From assembly GCA_009392675.1 (NCBI GenBank), contig VFFY01000242.1:1-11904 (forward strand): a DNA stretch of 11,904 nucleotides. The letters are read 5' to 3'. Below, piece after piece: positions 1 through 6,505 of the stretch (its first letter is position 1; each line of letters starts with the position of its first letter). The DNA is from SAR202 cluster bacterium (GTDB taxonomy: Bacteria > Chloroflexota > Dehalococcoidia > Lucifugimonadales > UBA826). The notes under the pieces were generated by a model that did not search any database, was not told the DNA's origin, and saw nothing but the letters and a program-made list of their open reading frames with translations. A program made the position numbers and the translations under genes.

Positions 1-1472
1 CTATAGAGTCAAAGGAGATTATAGGAGTATTTGGAGATTTTGATACAGATGGTATATCAGGTACTGCGCTGCTAACACGTGGGCTGGAAAATTTAGGGCT
101 GGAGGTTTTTCCATATGTTCCACATAGGGTCGATGAAGGTCACGGGATTAGCCCTCAGTCACTAGATTTTTTCTCTTCAAAAGGTGTAACCCTGCTGATA
201 ACTGTTGATTGCGGGGTCAGCTCCATTGATGAGATTCAAACAGCCTTGGACATGGGTATTGATACGATAGTGACAGATCATCATACAGCTCTTGATGGGC
301 TGCCTGACGCTATAGCAATAGTAAACCCTTCTCTTCCAAATTCATCCTACCCTTTCAAATATCTCACAGGGGTTGGTACCGCATTTAAAGTTATGCAAGC
401 TCTGTACCAAAGAAAGCAGATTGAATTACCCGATGAATTATATGTGTATGTCACCTTGGGAACTATTTCCGATGTTGGTCTTATGCGGGATGAGAATCGT
501 TATTTGGTTAGCAAAGGGATGGATGTTTTAAGAAAATCGGAGTTCGTTAGCCTTGATGCATTGATAAAGGTTTCCAATGCATCAAAAAAGAATTTGTCCA
601 CTCAGGACATGTCTTTTGGCATTATTCCTAGGATCAATGTGGCTGGTAGATTGGATCATGCCAATCTAAGTTTGACGTTACTACTTTCATCTGATAAGTC
701 TGAGGCCGATCGTATGGCCCAAGAATTAAATGAAATGAATAAAAAGCGGCAGGTTCTAACGGAAAAGGCGATGCAAGAGGCCGAAAAGCAAATTAAAGAC
801 GATTTTAAAGATGGGGTACCTTCCATAATATTTGCCGGTAAATCCAATTGGATACCTGGTATTTTAGGATTAATTGCTGGCAGATTATCAGAAGAATATC
901 ATCGCCCGGCCATAGCCGCTTCCGGGGACGGTGAAATGTTTAGAGCCAGTGCACGAAGTATCCCGGAATTCAATATGATTGAGGCTTTAGATTTATGCAG
1001 TGATAGTTTTGAGCGATACGGAGGCCATCCTATGGCCGCTGGATTCACGATAAAAAAGGATAAACTCAGAGACTTTCGGAAAGCGATGTCTTCAGTGGCT
1101 GATGAATTATTATCTGGGTTGGATGTAGAGCCTAAGCTAACTATTGAGGCTGAAATATCCCCGTCGTGGATTAATAGTGAGTCATTAAGTTTTCTAAATG
1201 CGTTAGAACCATACGGGGAGCAGAACAAAGAACCGATTTTCATGACCTCCAATATGAATGTAATAGATGTAAAAAGGGTTGGTGCCTCTAAAAACCATCT
1301 GAAATTAACTATGGAACATCAGGGTCGGATATACGACAGTATTGCGTTCCGGCAAGGTGACCGGATTGACCAATGCAAAGGGCTAGTAGACTTGGCGTAC
1401 AAACCGGAGATGAATTACTGGAACGGGAAGTACAACCTGCAATTTATAGTATCGGATTTCAGACCCGCTTAA
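1..1472 (+). CDS. recJ: RecJ single-stranded-DNA 5'-3' exonuclease, 5' end missing
   Basis: The reading frame is open from base 3 to the TAA at 1470-1472, giving 489 visible residues; about 80-100 N-terminal residues lie outside the window. The DHH phosphoesterase motifs are present: GDFDTDG (Asp codons at 36, 42 and 48), VPHRVDEGHG, VDCG (about 204-215), TDHH (273-284) and GTISDVGLM. PRINVAGRLDHA and the DHHA1-type stretch ending in RYGGHPMAAGF follow, then a C-terminal OB-like region. RecJ degrades single-stranded DNA from the 5' end with Mn2+ or Mg2+, in recombinational repair and in base-excision and mismatch repair. No internal ATG is a sensible start, because motif I lies at the very left edge. 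The stop codon overlaps the end of lgt, which comes from the opposite strand, by 4 bases, so there is no room for a separate terminator between them. Confidence 0.95.
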   Translation, partial: IESKEIIGVFGDFDTDGISGTALLTRGLENLGLEVFPYVPHRVDEGHGISPQSLDFFSSKGVTLLITVDCGVSSIDEIQTALDMGIDTIVTDHHTALDGLPDAIAIVNPSLPNSSYPFKYLTGVGTAFKVMQALYQRKQIELPDELYVYVTLGTISDVGLMRDENRYLVSKGMDVLRKSEFVSLDALIKVSNASKKNLSTQDMSFGIIPRINVAGRLDHANLSLTLLLSSDKSEADRMAQELNEMNKKRQVLTEKAMQEAEKQIKDDFKDGVPSIIFAGKSNWIPGILGLIAGRLSEEYHRPAIAASGDGEMFRASARSIPEFNMIEALDLCSDSFERYGGHPMAAGFTIKKDKLRDFRKAMSSVADELLSGLDVEPKLTIEAEISPSWINSESLSFLNALEPYGEQNKEPIFMTSNMNVIDVKRVGASKNHLKLTMEHQGRIYDSIAFRQGDRIDQCKGLVDLAYKPEMNYWNGKYNLQFIVSDFRPA

Positions 1473-2344
1473 TCGTTATTTTGATTTCGCCTTCTTTCTG
1501 CCCTACTGGGTTGAGGTACGGCTTCGATCATTTCATTTCTTATTTGATCGGCATTTCCGAATCTCGCTTTAAACACCAGAAGAGGTACCATGATGGCAAG
1601 TACAGCTATAGCTATGAAATGAGCTTCTTGCAGTCCCATAGCCCATATCCTGTCCTCTCTCAAAAAAGTAATTAGGAATCTGCCTACTGAGTAGAGAGCT
1701 AAGTAAAGACAAAACAACATACCGGCGGGTTTCAATCGATCTTTTAAATTCCAAATCAACATTAAACTGGTTAGGTTCCATAATATTTCGAACGCGACCA
1801 CAGGTTGTACCGAGGCATTCAGACCCGTGTTGGAGCAATACACCGCAGCACTTTGAGCGTGAGTCCATATGAATCCAAAGAAATAGTCTGTGGCTTTTGC
1901 ACAATGCTCCCCATTAACTATGTCGCCTAGTCGGCCTATCGACTGAGCCATTAACATTGCTGGTGCGGTTAAGTCAGCTATCTGCATCACAGGCATCTTT
2001 TTTACAAGACCATAGGTTATACCCCCAATAGCGCCCCCTAAAATACCACCCCAAACCCCGATACCCCCTGACCATATGGCAAAAATTTGAAGGGGATTAT
2101 CTAAATAATTCGGACCAGTTTGAAGATTGTCGATCACATGCACCAATCTTGCCCCAATTATTCCAGAAATAATCGCCCACACAGCTATTGAATATACGTC
2201 GTCTGGGTCTATATTTCTCAGTGAAGCCCATCTTCCTACGAGAAACACAGCTGTAGCCACAGCTATGAAGCTGAACACTCCATGCCAACTCAGCAGGAAT
2301 GAAGAAGATTCAAATAAAAATGGTCCCGTTACTATTTCAATCAT
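1469..2344 (-). CDS. lgt: Prolipoprotein diacylglyceryl transferase Lgt
   Basis: This 291-residue multi-pass membrane protein moves diacylglycerol from phosphatidylglycerol to the lipobox cysteine of prolipoproteins, the first step of lipoprotein maturation. Visible signatures are the N-terminal SWHGVFSF segment (His21), GARLVHVIDN (64-73), WSGGIGVWGGILGG (91-104), the family signature GRLGDIVNGE (137-146), and GRFLITFLRE (221-230), which carries the Arg matching E. coli Arg239. Two positions differ from E. coli: Asp141 replaces Asn146, and the HGG motif (His103) reads WGG. Such changes seem usual in some Chloroflexota and Actinobacteria proteins, so I read them as lineage variation. Residues 150-182 form a longer loop between membrane segments, and the C-terminal tail (260-291) is hydrophilic with an Arg cluster. 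ATG at 2344 starts the protein; I see no clear Shine-Dalgarno sequence. Confidence 0.93.
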   Translation of the reverse strand: MIEIVTGPFLFESSSFLLSWHGVFSFIAVATAVFLVGRWASLRNIDPDDVYSIAVWAIISGIIGARLVHVIDNLQTGPNYLDNPLQIFAIWSGGIGVWGGILGGAIGGITYGLVKKMPVMQIADLTAPAMLMAQSIGRLGDIVNGEHCAKATDYFFGFIWTHAQSAAVYCSNTGLNASVQPVVAFEILWNLTSLMLIWNLKDRLKPAGMLFCLYLALYSVGRFLITFLREDRIWAMGLQEAHFIAIAVLAIMVPLLVFKARFGNADQIRNEMIEAVPQPSRAERRRNQNND

Positions 2345-2379
2345 ATATATTCAATGAAATCTAGAATTCGTCAATAATT

Positions 2380-2397
2380 AGGATTAATTCTTATCCT
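2380..2397. repeat. Short inverted repeat in the lgt/xer intergenic gap
   Basis: AGGAT at 2380-2384 and ATCCT at 2393-2397 form 5-base arms around an 8-base AT-rich centre. The repeat overlaps the candidate -10 box and start region of lgt, where a repressor operator could sit. The arms are short enough to arise by chance. Confidence 0.25.
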
Positions 2398-2415
2398 GCC
2401 CAGAAGGTATGTCAA
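2387..2415 (-). promoter_or_regulatory. Candidate sigma-70 promoter for lgt
   Basis: Read on the minus strand, a perfect TTGACA lies at 2415-2410. After a 17-base spacer comes AAGAAT (2392-2387), which matches 4 of 6 positions of TATAAT. Transcription would start near 2380, about 36 bases before the lgt ATG. The placement and spacing are good, but the -10 box is weak. I saw no comparably good promoter facing the xer gene in the same gap. Confidence 0.4.
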
Positions 2416-2464
2416 GGTAAGATTTAACGTAAATGGTTTTTCGTCAGTAAGTTTGGATTAGTTA

Positions 2465-3367
2465 ATGATAACGGAATTAAATACCATTACCTCATTGATT
2501 GAGGATTTTCTAGAATACTTGGTAGTTGAAAGAGCTTGTTCTAACAACACCTTGCTGTCCTACAGAAGCGACCTCAATCAGTTTGATGAGCATGTTAATT
2601 TAACTGATGTTAACCAGATCACTTCCAGGCACATAGACAAATACGTGAAGTACCTATCAGACAGAGGTTACCTTTCGACAACTAAGGCTAGGAAATTAGC
2701 CTCTATCAGATCATTTGTTTCTTATTTACATTCGGAAGGGATTATTGAGAATGATCCTACTGACCTAATCCCAACTCCGAAAAGAGCTCAACATCTTCCC
2801 AGAGTCTTGAAATTATCAGACGTTAAAAACCTATTGCAACTTCCCCTACATATTTCTTCTTCGGCAGATGCAATGCGAGATGCCGCTATGTTGCAAATAG
2901 CTTATGCCAGTGGGTTAAGAGTGAGTGAAATAATAGGCCTAGATGTCGAAAACATTGATTTCACTGTAGGATCAGTGAGATGTATGGGTAAAGGCTCGAA
3001 AGAGAGGATAGTACCTGTTCATAGGGTTGCCTTGGATAGTATTGATAGATACGTTCGCAGAGGCAGAACAACTTTCAGGCAGCAAGAATCTAAAGCTTTG
3101 TTTTTGAATCGAAGAGGAAACAGGCTCACTAGACAAGGATTTTGGGGTATTGTGAAGAAATATGCCAAATTAATAGGGCTAGAAAATTCCATGACTCCTC
3201 ATACACTTAGGCATAGCTTTGCCACTCACCTACTTGAAGGTGGAGCGCCTATAAGGCACGTACAAGAATTGCTTGGGCATGCTAGTATTTCAACAACACA
3301 GATCTACACACATCTGACGGTGGAGTTTGTTAGAGATCAATATGATAATGCTCATCCAAGAGCATAA
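2465..3367 (+). CDS. xerD: Xer-type site-specific tyrosine recombinase (XerC/XerD)
   Basis: This 300-residue protein has the usual Xer length and two-domain layout. The N-terminal core-binding (SAM-like) domain covers about residues 10-95 (LIEDFLEYLVVER, then NNTLLSYRSDLNQF). The catalytic domain covers about 112-295. All active-site residues are visible: Arg152 (ASGLRVSE), Lys176 (MGKGSKER), His246 and Arg249 (HTLRH), His272 (LLGHASISTTQ) and the nucleophile Tyr281 (IYTH). Xer proteins resolve chromosome dimers at dif sites during division. XerC and XerD cannot be told apart reliably by eye, so the symbol is provisional. The start at 2465 puts the N-terminus where Xer proteins normally begin, although no strong ribosome binding site precedes it. 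It leads a co-directional run with the small membrane protein gene 45 bases downstream and uvrC. Nothing nearby suggests a mobile element. Confidence 0.92.
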   Translation: MITELNTITSLIEDFLEYLVVERACSNNTLLSYRSDLNQFDEHVNLTDVNQITSRHIDKYVKYLSDRGYLSTTKARKLASIRSFVSYLHSEGIIENDPTDLIPTPKRAQHLPRVLKLSDVKNLLQLPLHISSSADAMRDAAMLQIAYASGLRVSEIIGLDVENIDFTVGSVRCMGKGSKERIVPVHRVALDSIDRYVRRGRTTFRQQESKALFLNRRGNRLTRQGFWGIVKKYAKLIGLENSMTPHTLRHSFATHLLEGGAPIRHVQELLGHASISTTQIYTHLTVEFVRDQYDNAHPRA

Positions 3368-3400
3368 GCCGATTTCCGCAAATTAAATTTATAGAATTGT

Positions 3401-3405
3401 AGGAG
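3401..3405 (+). promoter_or_regulatory. Ribosome binding site of the small membrane protein gene
   Basis: AGGAG lies 7 bases before the ATG at 3413. It is one of the clearest Shine-Dalgarno sequences in the window, and it supports this short frame as a real gene. Confidence 0.75.
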
Positions 3406-3412
3406 TTTCAAA

Positions 3413-3739
3413 ATGCCAAGCAAAGGAAAGCAAAGGGCATCAAGGCAAGCGCAACTAAGAAACAAAAGACGAAAACCTGCGAAGAGCCAGGTTGTTGATT
3501 CAAGAGTGACGCAAAATTCGCCATCTTCCGCTCAGGTTGATTCAGCTATTGAAATTGAACCAATAGTTTCTACTCCCGAAACGAAACCGATACGCCAAAG
3601 TGCCGGCCGGCCGGTTCACGTCGGGACAAATGTGTTGAGATATGAATACCTAGGGAGCGAAATCAAGCGGATATCCGTAGCCGCCGCCGTTATTGTTACT
3701 TTACTGGTTGCGTTATCTTTTACATCTATAACTGGATAG
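3413..3739 (+). CDS. Small basic single-span membrane protein, function unknown
   Basis: I do not recognise a named family for this 108-residue protein. The first 24 residues carry ten Lys/Arg (for example NKRRKPAK). A low-complexity polar linker follows (about 25-65, rich in Ser, Gln, Glu and Pro), then a more conserved-looking GRPVHVGTNVLRYEYLGSEIKR stretch. The last part is one hydrophobic helix (about 87-103) with a five-residue tail. The positive-inside rule predicts a tail-anchored protein with the basic part in the cytoplasm. The basic head could touch nucleic acid or ribosomes, but that is a guess. A good AGGAG site precedes it. It lies between the xer gene (45 bases upstream) and uvrC (35 bases downstream) on the same strand, so co-transcription is likely. 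No signal-peptide cleavage site is evident. Confidence 0.8.
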   Translation: MPSKGKQRASRQAQLRNKRRKPAKSQVVDSRVTQNSPSSAQVDSAIEIEPIVSTPETKPIRQSAGRPVHVGTNVLRYEYLGSEIKRISVAAAVIVTLLVALSFTSITG

Positions 3740-3774
3740 AGAAACACTGAAAGTACGTTCAAACTGGCTAATTT

Positions 3775-5610
3775 ATGGGATTAGATATATTCACTGAAAG
3801 ATTAGCTCATGTGCCCACCGGTCCTGGGGTTTATCTGATGCGGGATAAAAATAACCGCATCCTATATGTTGGAAAGGCCAGCAATCTTAGAAATCGTCTT
3901 AGATCCTATTTTGTGCCAACTCACCATGAGGATCTAAAAACAAGTGTACTGGTTTCAGAGATTGAAGATTTTGAATTTATTGTTACAGAATCTGAACAGG
4001 AAGCATTAATTCTTGAATGCAACTTGATCAAAGAATATCAACCTCAATTCAATTCCAGATTAAAAGATGACAAGTCGTATCCATTTATCAAAATAGATAA
4101 TTCTGAAGATTTTCCCCAAGTCTACATTACTAGAAACGTGCAGAAAGATAACGCCCAATACTTTGGTCCCTACGCCAGCGCTGGAAGTGTAAGGAAAACA
4201 TTGTCCCTATTAAAGAAGCTGTTTCCCTATAGGTCCTGTACCAAAACCATCACAGGGACAGATGACAGGGCGTGTCTGGATTTCCACATAAATAGGTGTA
4301 TAGGGCCATGTATTGGTGCGGCTGATAAAACCCAGTACAAAGATATCATTGACCAGGTGGTCCTTTTTCTAAAAGGTAGTACAAACCAGATTGTCAATTC
4401 CCTAAAGGACAAAATGGATCAGTCGGCTGAAAATTTGGAATTTGAAAAGGCCGCTGTTATAAGAGATCAGTTAAAGTCCATCGAAAAAGTTCATGAAGGT
4501 CAAAAAGTTCTTACTTTAAGGTCGGAGAATTTGGATGTTATAGCTTGTTCCCAATGGTCGGACGACGCTTGGATCGAGATATTTTTTATTCGGCAAGGAA
4601 AATTAATTGGCCGCGACTCATATCTAATGGAAGTGGGACAGTATGATGACATACAGGGTGTACAAAATGCATTTCTTCAACAGTTCTATGAAGTCGCACC
4701 ATATATACCTCCAACTGTGCTAATTCAAAATCCTGTGGGTGACCAAGGCTCTCATATAGAAGAATTCCTTTCCATAAAAAGGGGATCTTCAGTTCAGCTT
4801 TACAAGCCTGTCAGAGGTGAAAAAAGGCGATTGGTGGAAATGGTTTCCAATAATGCCAGAGAGGCCTTAGATCAACATAAGATAAAGAAATTTGTGAGAT
4901 TGAACCAAGATGAGACAGCGATAGAAGAACTCCAAGAGGCTTTAAATTTACCCAAGTTGCCTAGACGAATTGAGTGTTATGACATTTCCAACATACAAGG
5001 GACCAATGCTGTTGGCAGCATGGTGGTATTTGAAAAAGCCAGGCCTAAGACGTCAGAGTATAGGAGATTCCAAATAAAAAACGTAAAAGGCGTGGACGAT
5101 TATTCTATGATGAAGGAGATGTTGACCAGGCGTTTCAAGAGGTTGCTTGATAAAGATCCATCCCCCTCATCCTCATCCTGGACCAGTGACCCAGATTTGG
5201 TTTTAATAGATGGTGGTAAAGGACATCTTGGTGTTGCTTTGCAGGTATTCCTAGAACTCGGGGTGATAGATATACCATTGGCTAGTTTAGCCAAAGAAAA
5301 TGAAGAACTGTTCGTTCCCTACATGCTGGAACCAATTATTTTACCTAGAAATTCTCCTGCACTCTTCCTCGTCCAAAGAGCTAGAGATGAGGCACATAGA
5401 TTTGCTATTACATACCATAGGACGAAACGCTCTAAAAGTACCTTAAGATCTACACTAGATTCCATCGAGGGTATTGGCCCGCAAAAACGTAAGGCTCTGC
5501 TTAAAAAATTCGGTTCTATAAAGAATATTAGGTCAGCTGAGGTAGGAGAACTGTCGGAAATTATTGGAATAAATACCAAATTGGCCGAAAAGATAAAAAC
5601 TTCGATTTAG
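3775..5610 (+). CDS. uvrC: UvrABC excinuclease subunit C
   Basis: This 611-residue UvrC is of normal full length. With UvrB it makes both cuts around a DNA lesion in nucleotide excision repair. The GIY-YIG nuclease domain (about 12-95) shows GVY (18-20), YVG (31-33), Arg39 and Glu76, for the 3' incision. Four cysteines (155, 167, 175, 179) match the E. coli spacing reported to hold an iron-sulphur cluster. A UVR helix pair (about 208-240, NLEFEKAAVIRDQL) binds UvrB. The RNase H-like nuclease for the 5' incision shows Asp403 (ECYDIS), Asp479 (LIDGGKGH) and His541 (RDEAHRFA). Tandem helix-hairpin-helix motifs end the protein (IEGIGPQKRKALLKKFG and about 585-607). A run of Pro and Ser (462-469) breaks the RNase H-like domain as a surface loop. 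ATG at 3775 has no strong ribosome binding site, so translation may depend on the upstream gene. Confidence 0.97.
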   Translation: MGLDIFTERLAHVPTGPGVYLMRDKNNRILYVGKASNLRNRLRSYFVPTHHEDLKTSVLVSEIEDFEFIVTESEQEALILECNLIKEYQPQFNSRLKDDKSYPFIKIDNSEDFPQVYITRNVQKDNAQYFGPYASAGSVRKTLSLLKKLFPYRSCTKTITGTDDRACLDFHINRCIGPCIGAADKTQYKDIIDQVVLFLKGSTNQIVNSLKDKMDQSAENLEFEKAAVIRDQLKSIEKVHEGQKVLTLRSENLDVIACSQWSDDAWIEIFFIRQGKLIGRDSYLMEVGQYDDIQGVQNAFLQQFYEVAPYIPPTVLIQNPVGDQGSHIEEFLSIKRGSSVQLYKPVRGEKRRLVEMVSNNAREALDQHKIKKFVRLNQDETAIEELQEALNLPKLPRRIECYDISNIQGTNAVGSMVVFEKARPKTSEYRRFQIKNVKGVDDYSMMKEMLTRRFKRLLDKDPSPSSSSWTSDPDLVLIDGGKGHLGVALQVFLELGVIDIPLASLAKENEELFVPYMLEPIILPRNSPALFLVQRARDEAHRFAITYHRTKRSKSTLRSTLDSIEGIGPQKRKALLKKFGSIKNIRSAEVGELSEIIGINTKLAEKIKTSI

Positions 5611-5612
5611 GT

Positions 5613-5645
5613 GCTATTAATTGTTTAGTTTAACTTATTAATAGC
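5613..5645. terminator. AT-rich hairpin between convergent uvrC and PIN gene
   Basis: GCTATTAAT (5613-5621) and ATTAATAGC (5637-5645) are perfect 9-base inverted repeats around a 15-base loop. The hairpin begins 3 bases after the uvrC stop and includes the stop and last codons of the PIN gene, so it could act on transcripts from either side. The stem is weak (two GC pairs) and the downstream T-tract is poor (TTCTTC on the plus strand). A factor-independent terminator is therefore plausible but not certain. Confidence 0.4.
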
Positions 5646-6041
5646 TTCTTCACAGTTGATCGCACCATCAAATAAATCATCGTATAGTTCAGGTCTATTG
5701 GTTACCAGAGGGTATCCTGAAATATTGCAAATAGATACGATATTTGCTGCCTCCAAATCTACATTGATATCGGTTGAGGTTTCTCTTAGTGTATGGCCAG
5801 TTTTTGTGGCCGTTTCTATGTCTATTGGGAACATTGTCATAAATTCGAGTAGACCTAAATATCCGATTTCAGATTTTCGGTCAAAGTCTTGAGAGCTCCA
5901 TATTTTTGAAACTGACAGTGGAGAAATAATGATTTCTATGTCCCCGTCAATCGCCTTGTACAATAGATTTTGACAGCCTGTATGACCTGATTTGTACCCT
6001 AATAAGACAGAGGAATCTATTACAGCGGTATATTTAGACAT
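5625..6041 (-). CDS. PIN-domain protein, putative VapC-like toxin
   Basis: This 138-residue protein has the size and outline of a VapC ribonuclease toxin. The first strand carries YTAVIDSSVLL, with the expected metal-binding Asp9. A later stretch gives Asp91/Asp95 (DINVDLEAANIVS) followed by GYPLVTNRPELYDDL, matching the C-terminal PIN pattern of Asp...Ala...G..LVT.(D/N). The usual acidic residue after the second strand is not evident: ISPLSVSKIW has Lys46 near the place where VapC proteins normally have Glu. The fold call is moderately sure; ribonuclease activity is not. Its ATG shares one base with the stop of the preceding ribbon-helix-helix gene (TAATG), which suggests coupled translation, as in VapBC modules. 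The gene is transcribed against both flanking blocks. A single-domain PIN enzyme outside a toxin-antitoxin module is the main alternative. Confidence 0.72.
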   Translation of the reverse strand: MSKYTAVIDSSVLLGYKSGHTGCQNLLYKAIDGDIEIIISPLSVSKIWSSQDFDRKSEIGYLGLLEFMTMFPIDIETATKTGHTLRETSTDINVDLEAANIVSICNISGYPLVTNRPELYDDLFDGAINCEEAINKLN

Positions 6042-6352
6042 TATAGGAATGCCTTCTTGGCAATCTCTTTTGCTTCTTCTTCGGATAACTCAATTGGAGA
6101 GCCTACCGGCCTGTCGGCTTGTCGGTTTAGGTATTCGTCCTGCCATATTGACTCTTGTGCCGTTGTTTGGGTGTTCATTGGTGCAGAAGCGGCGGAAGGT
6201 TTTTCCCCCAGGTATAACTCCAAAGATTCCTCGAGTATTTCCCTCATAGACATTCGCGATTCAGCAGACTTAGCTTTAGCATGTAAGTATATTTCTTCAC
6301 TTATTTTGGCAAACAATTGACGGGTCGGTCCTTCATTCTTTTTTCTTGGCAT
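6041..6352 (-). CDS. Ribbon-helix-helix protein, putative VapB-like antitoxin
   Basis: This 103-residue protein starts at the ATG at 6352, preceded 7 bases upstream by AAAGG. After a basic MPRKKNEG head, residues 11-48 read as a ribbon-helix-helix DNA-binding unit: a short strand (RQLFAKIS), helix A (EEIYLHAKAKSAESR), and helix B (SMREILEESLELYLG). Residues 50-70 form a polar linker, and the acidic tail (WQDEYLNRQ, then ELSEEEAKEIAKKAF) would suit toxin binding. Antitoxins of this class neutralise the partner and repress their own operon as dimers. The PIN gene follows with a one-base stop/start overlap, so the two are almost surely one transcript. The pairing supports the toxin-antitoxin reading more than either protein does alone. 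Other ribbon-helix-helix regulators remain possible. Confidence 0.7.
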   Translation of the reverse strand: MPRKKNEGPTRQLFAKISEEIYLHAKAKSAESRMSMREILEESLELYLGEKPSAASAPMNTQTTAQESIWQDEYLNRQADRPVGSPIELSEEEAKEIAKKAFL

Positions 6353-6505
6353 TATGGTACCTTTGGTTTCCGAGCAGTATTCATTTAAAATTGAAATTAA
6401 TACGATTGCACTTTTCGAACAATGGAAATATATCAATATTACTTGCAAACGTAAATGCACCTTGTAATGAGGGGAAATCATAGTTAAAAGTAGATTAGTG
6501 AAGAT
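6353..6505. promoter_or_regulatory. Divergent control region between the TA-like cassette and glycerate kinase
   Basis: This AT-rich 153-base gap lies between two divergent genes and must hold both promoters if neither gene is read through from elsewhere. Antitoxins of this type bind their own promoter, so an operator is expected here. I found only imperfect repeats (for example ATTGCAC...GAACAAT around 6405-6423), and no convincing -35/-10 pair for either direction. Confidence 0.35.

Noticed and set aside
899..1252. 117-codon open frame antisense to recJ
   Set aside because: It lies wholly within strongly conserved recJ coding sequence and shows no protein-like pattern of its own.
2465..3367. 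Tyrosine recombinase as a phage or island integrase
   Set aside because: Length, both domains and motif wording are those of core Xer proteins; there is no adjacent tRNA, attachment repeat, excisionase or phage gene.
3602..3614. Repeated CCGG run (GCCGGCCGGCCGG) in an AT-rich region
   Set aside because: It simply encodes Ala-Gly-Arg-Pro-Val in the small membrane protein, in a segment that looks constrained at protein level.
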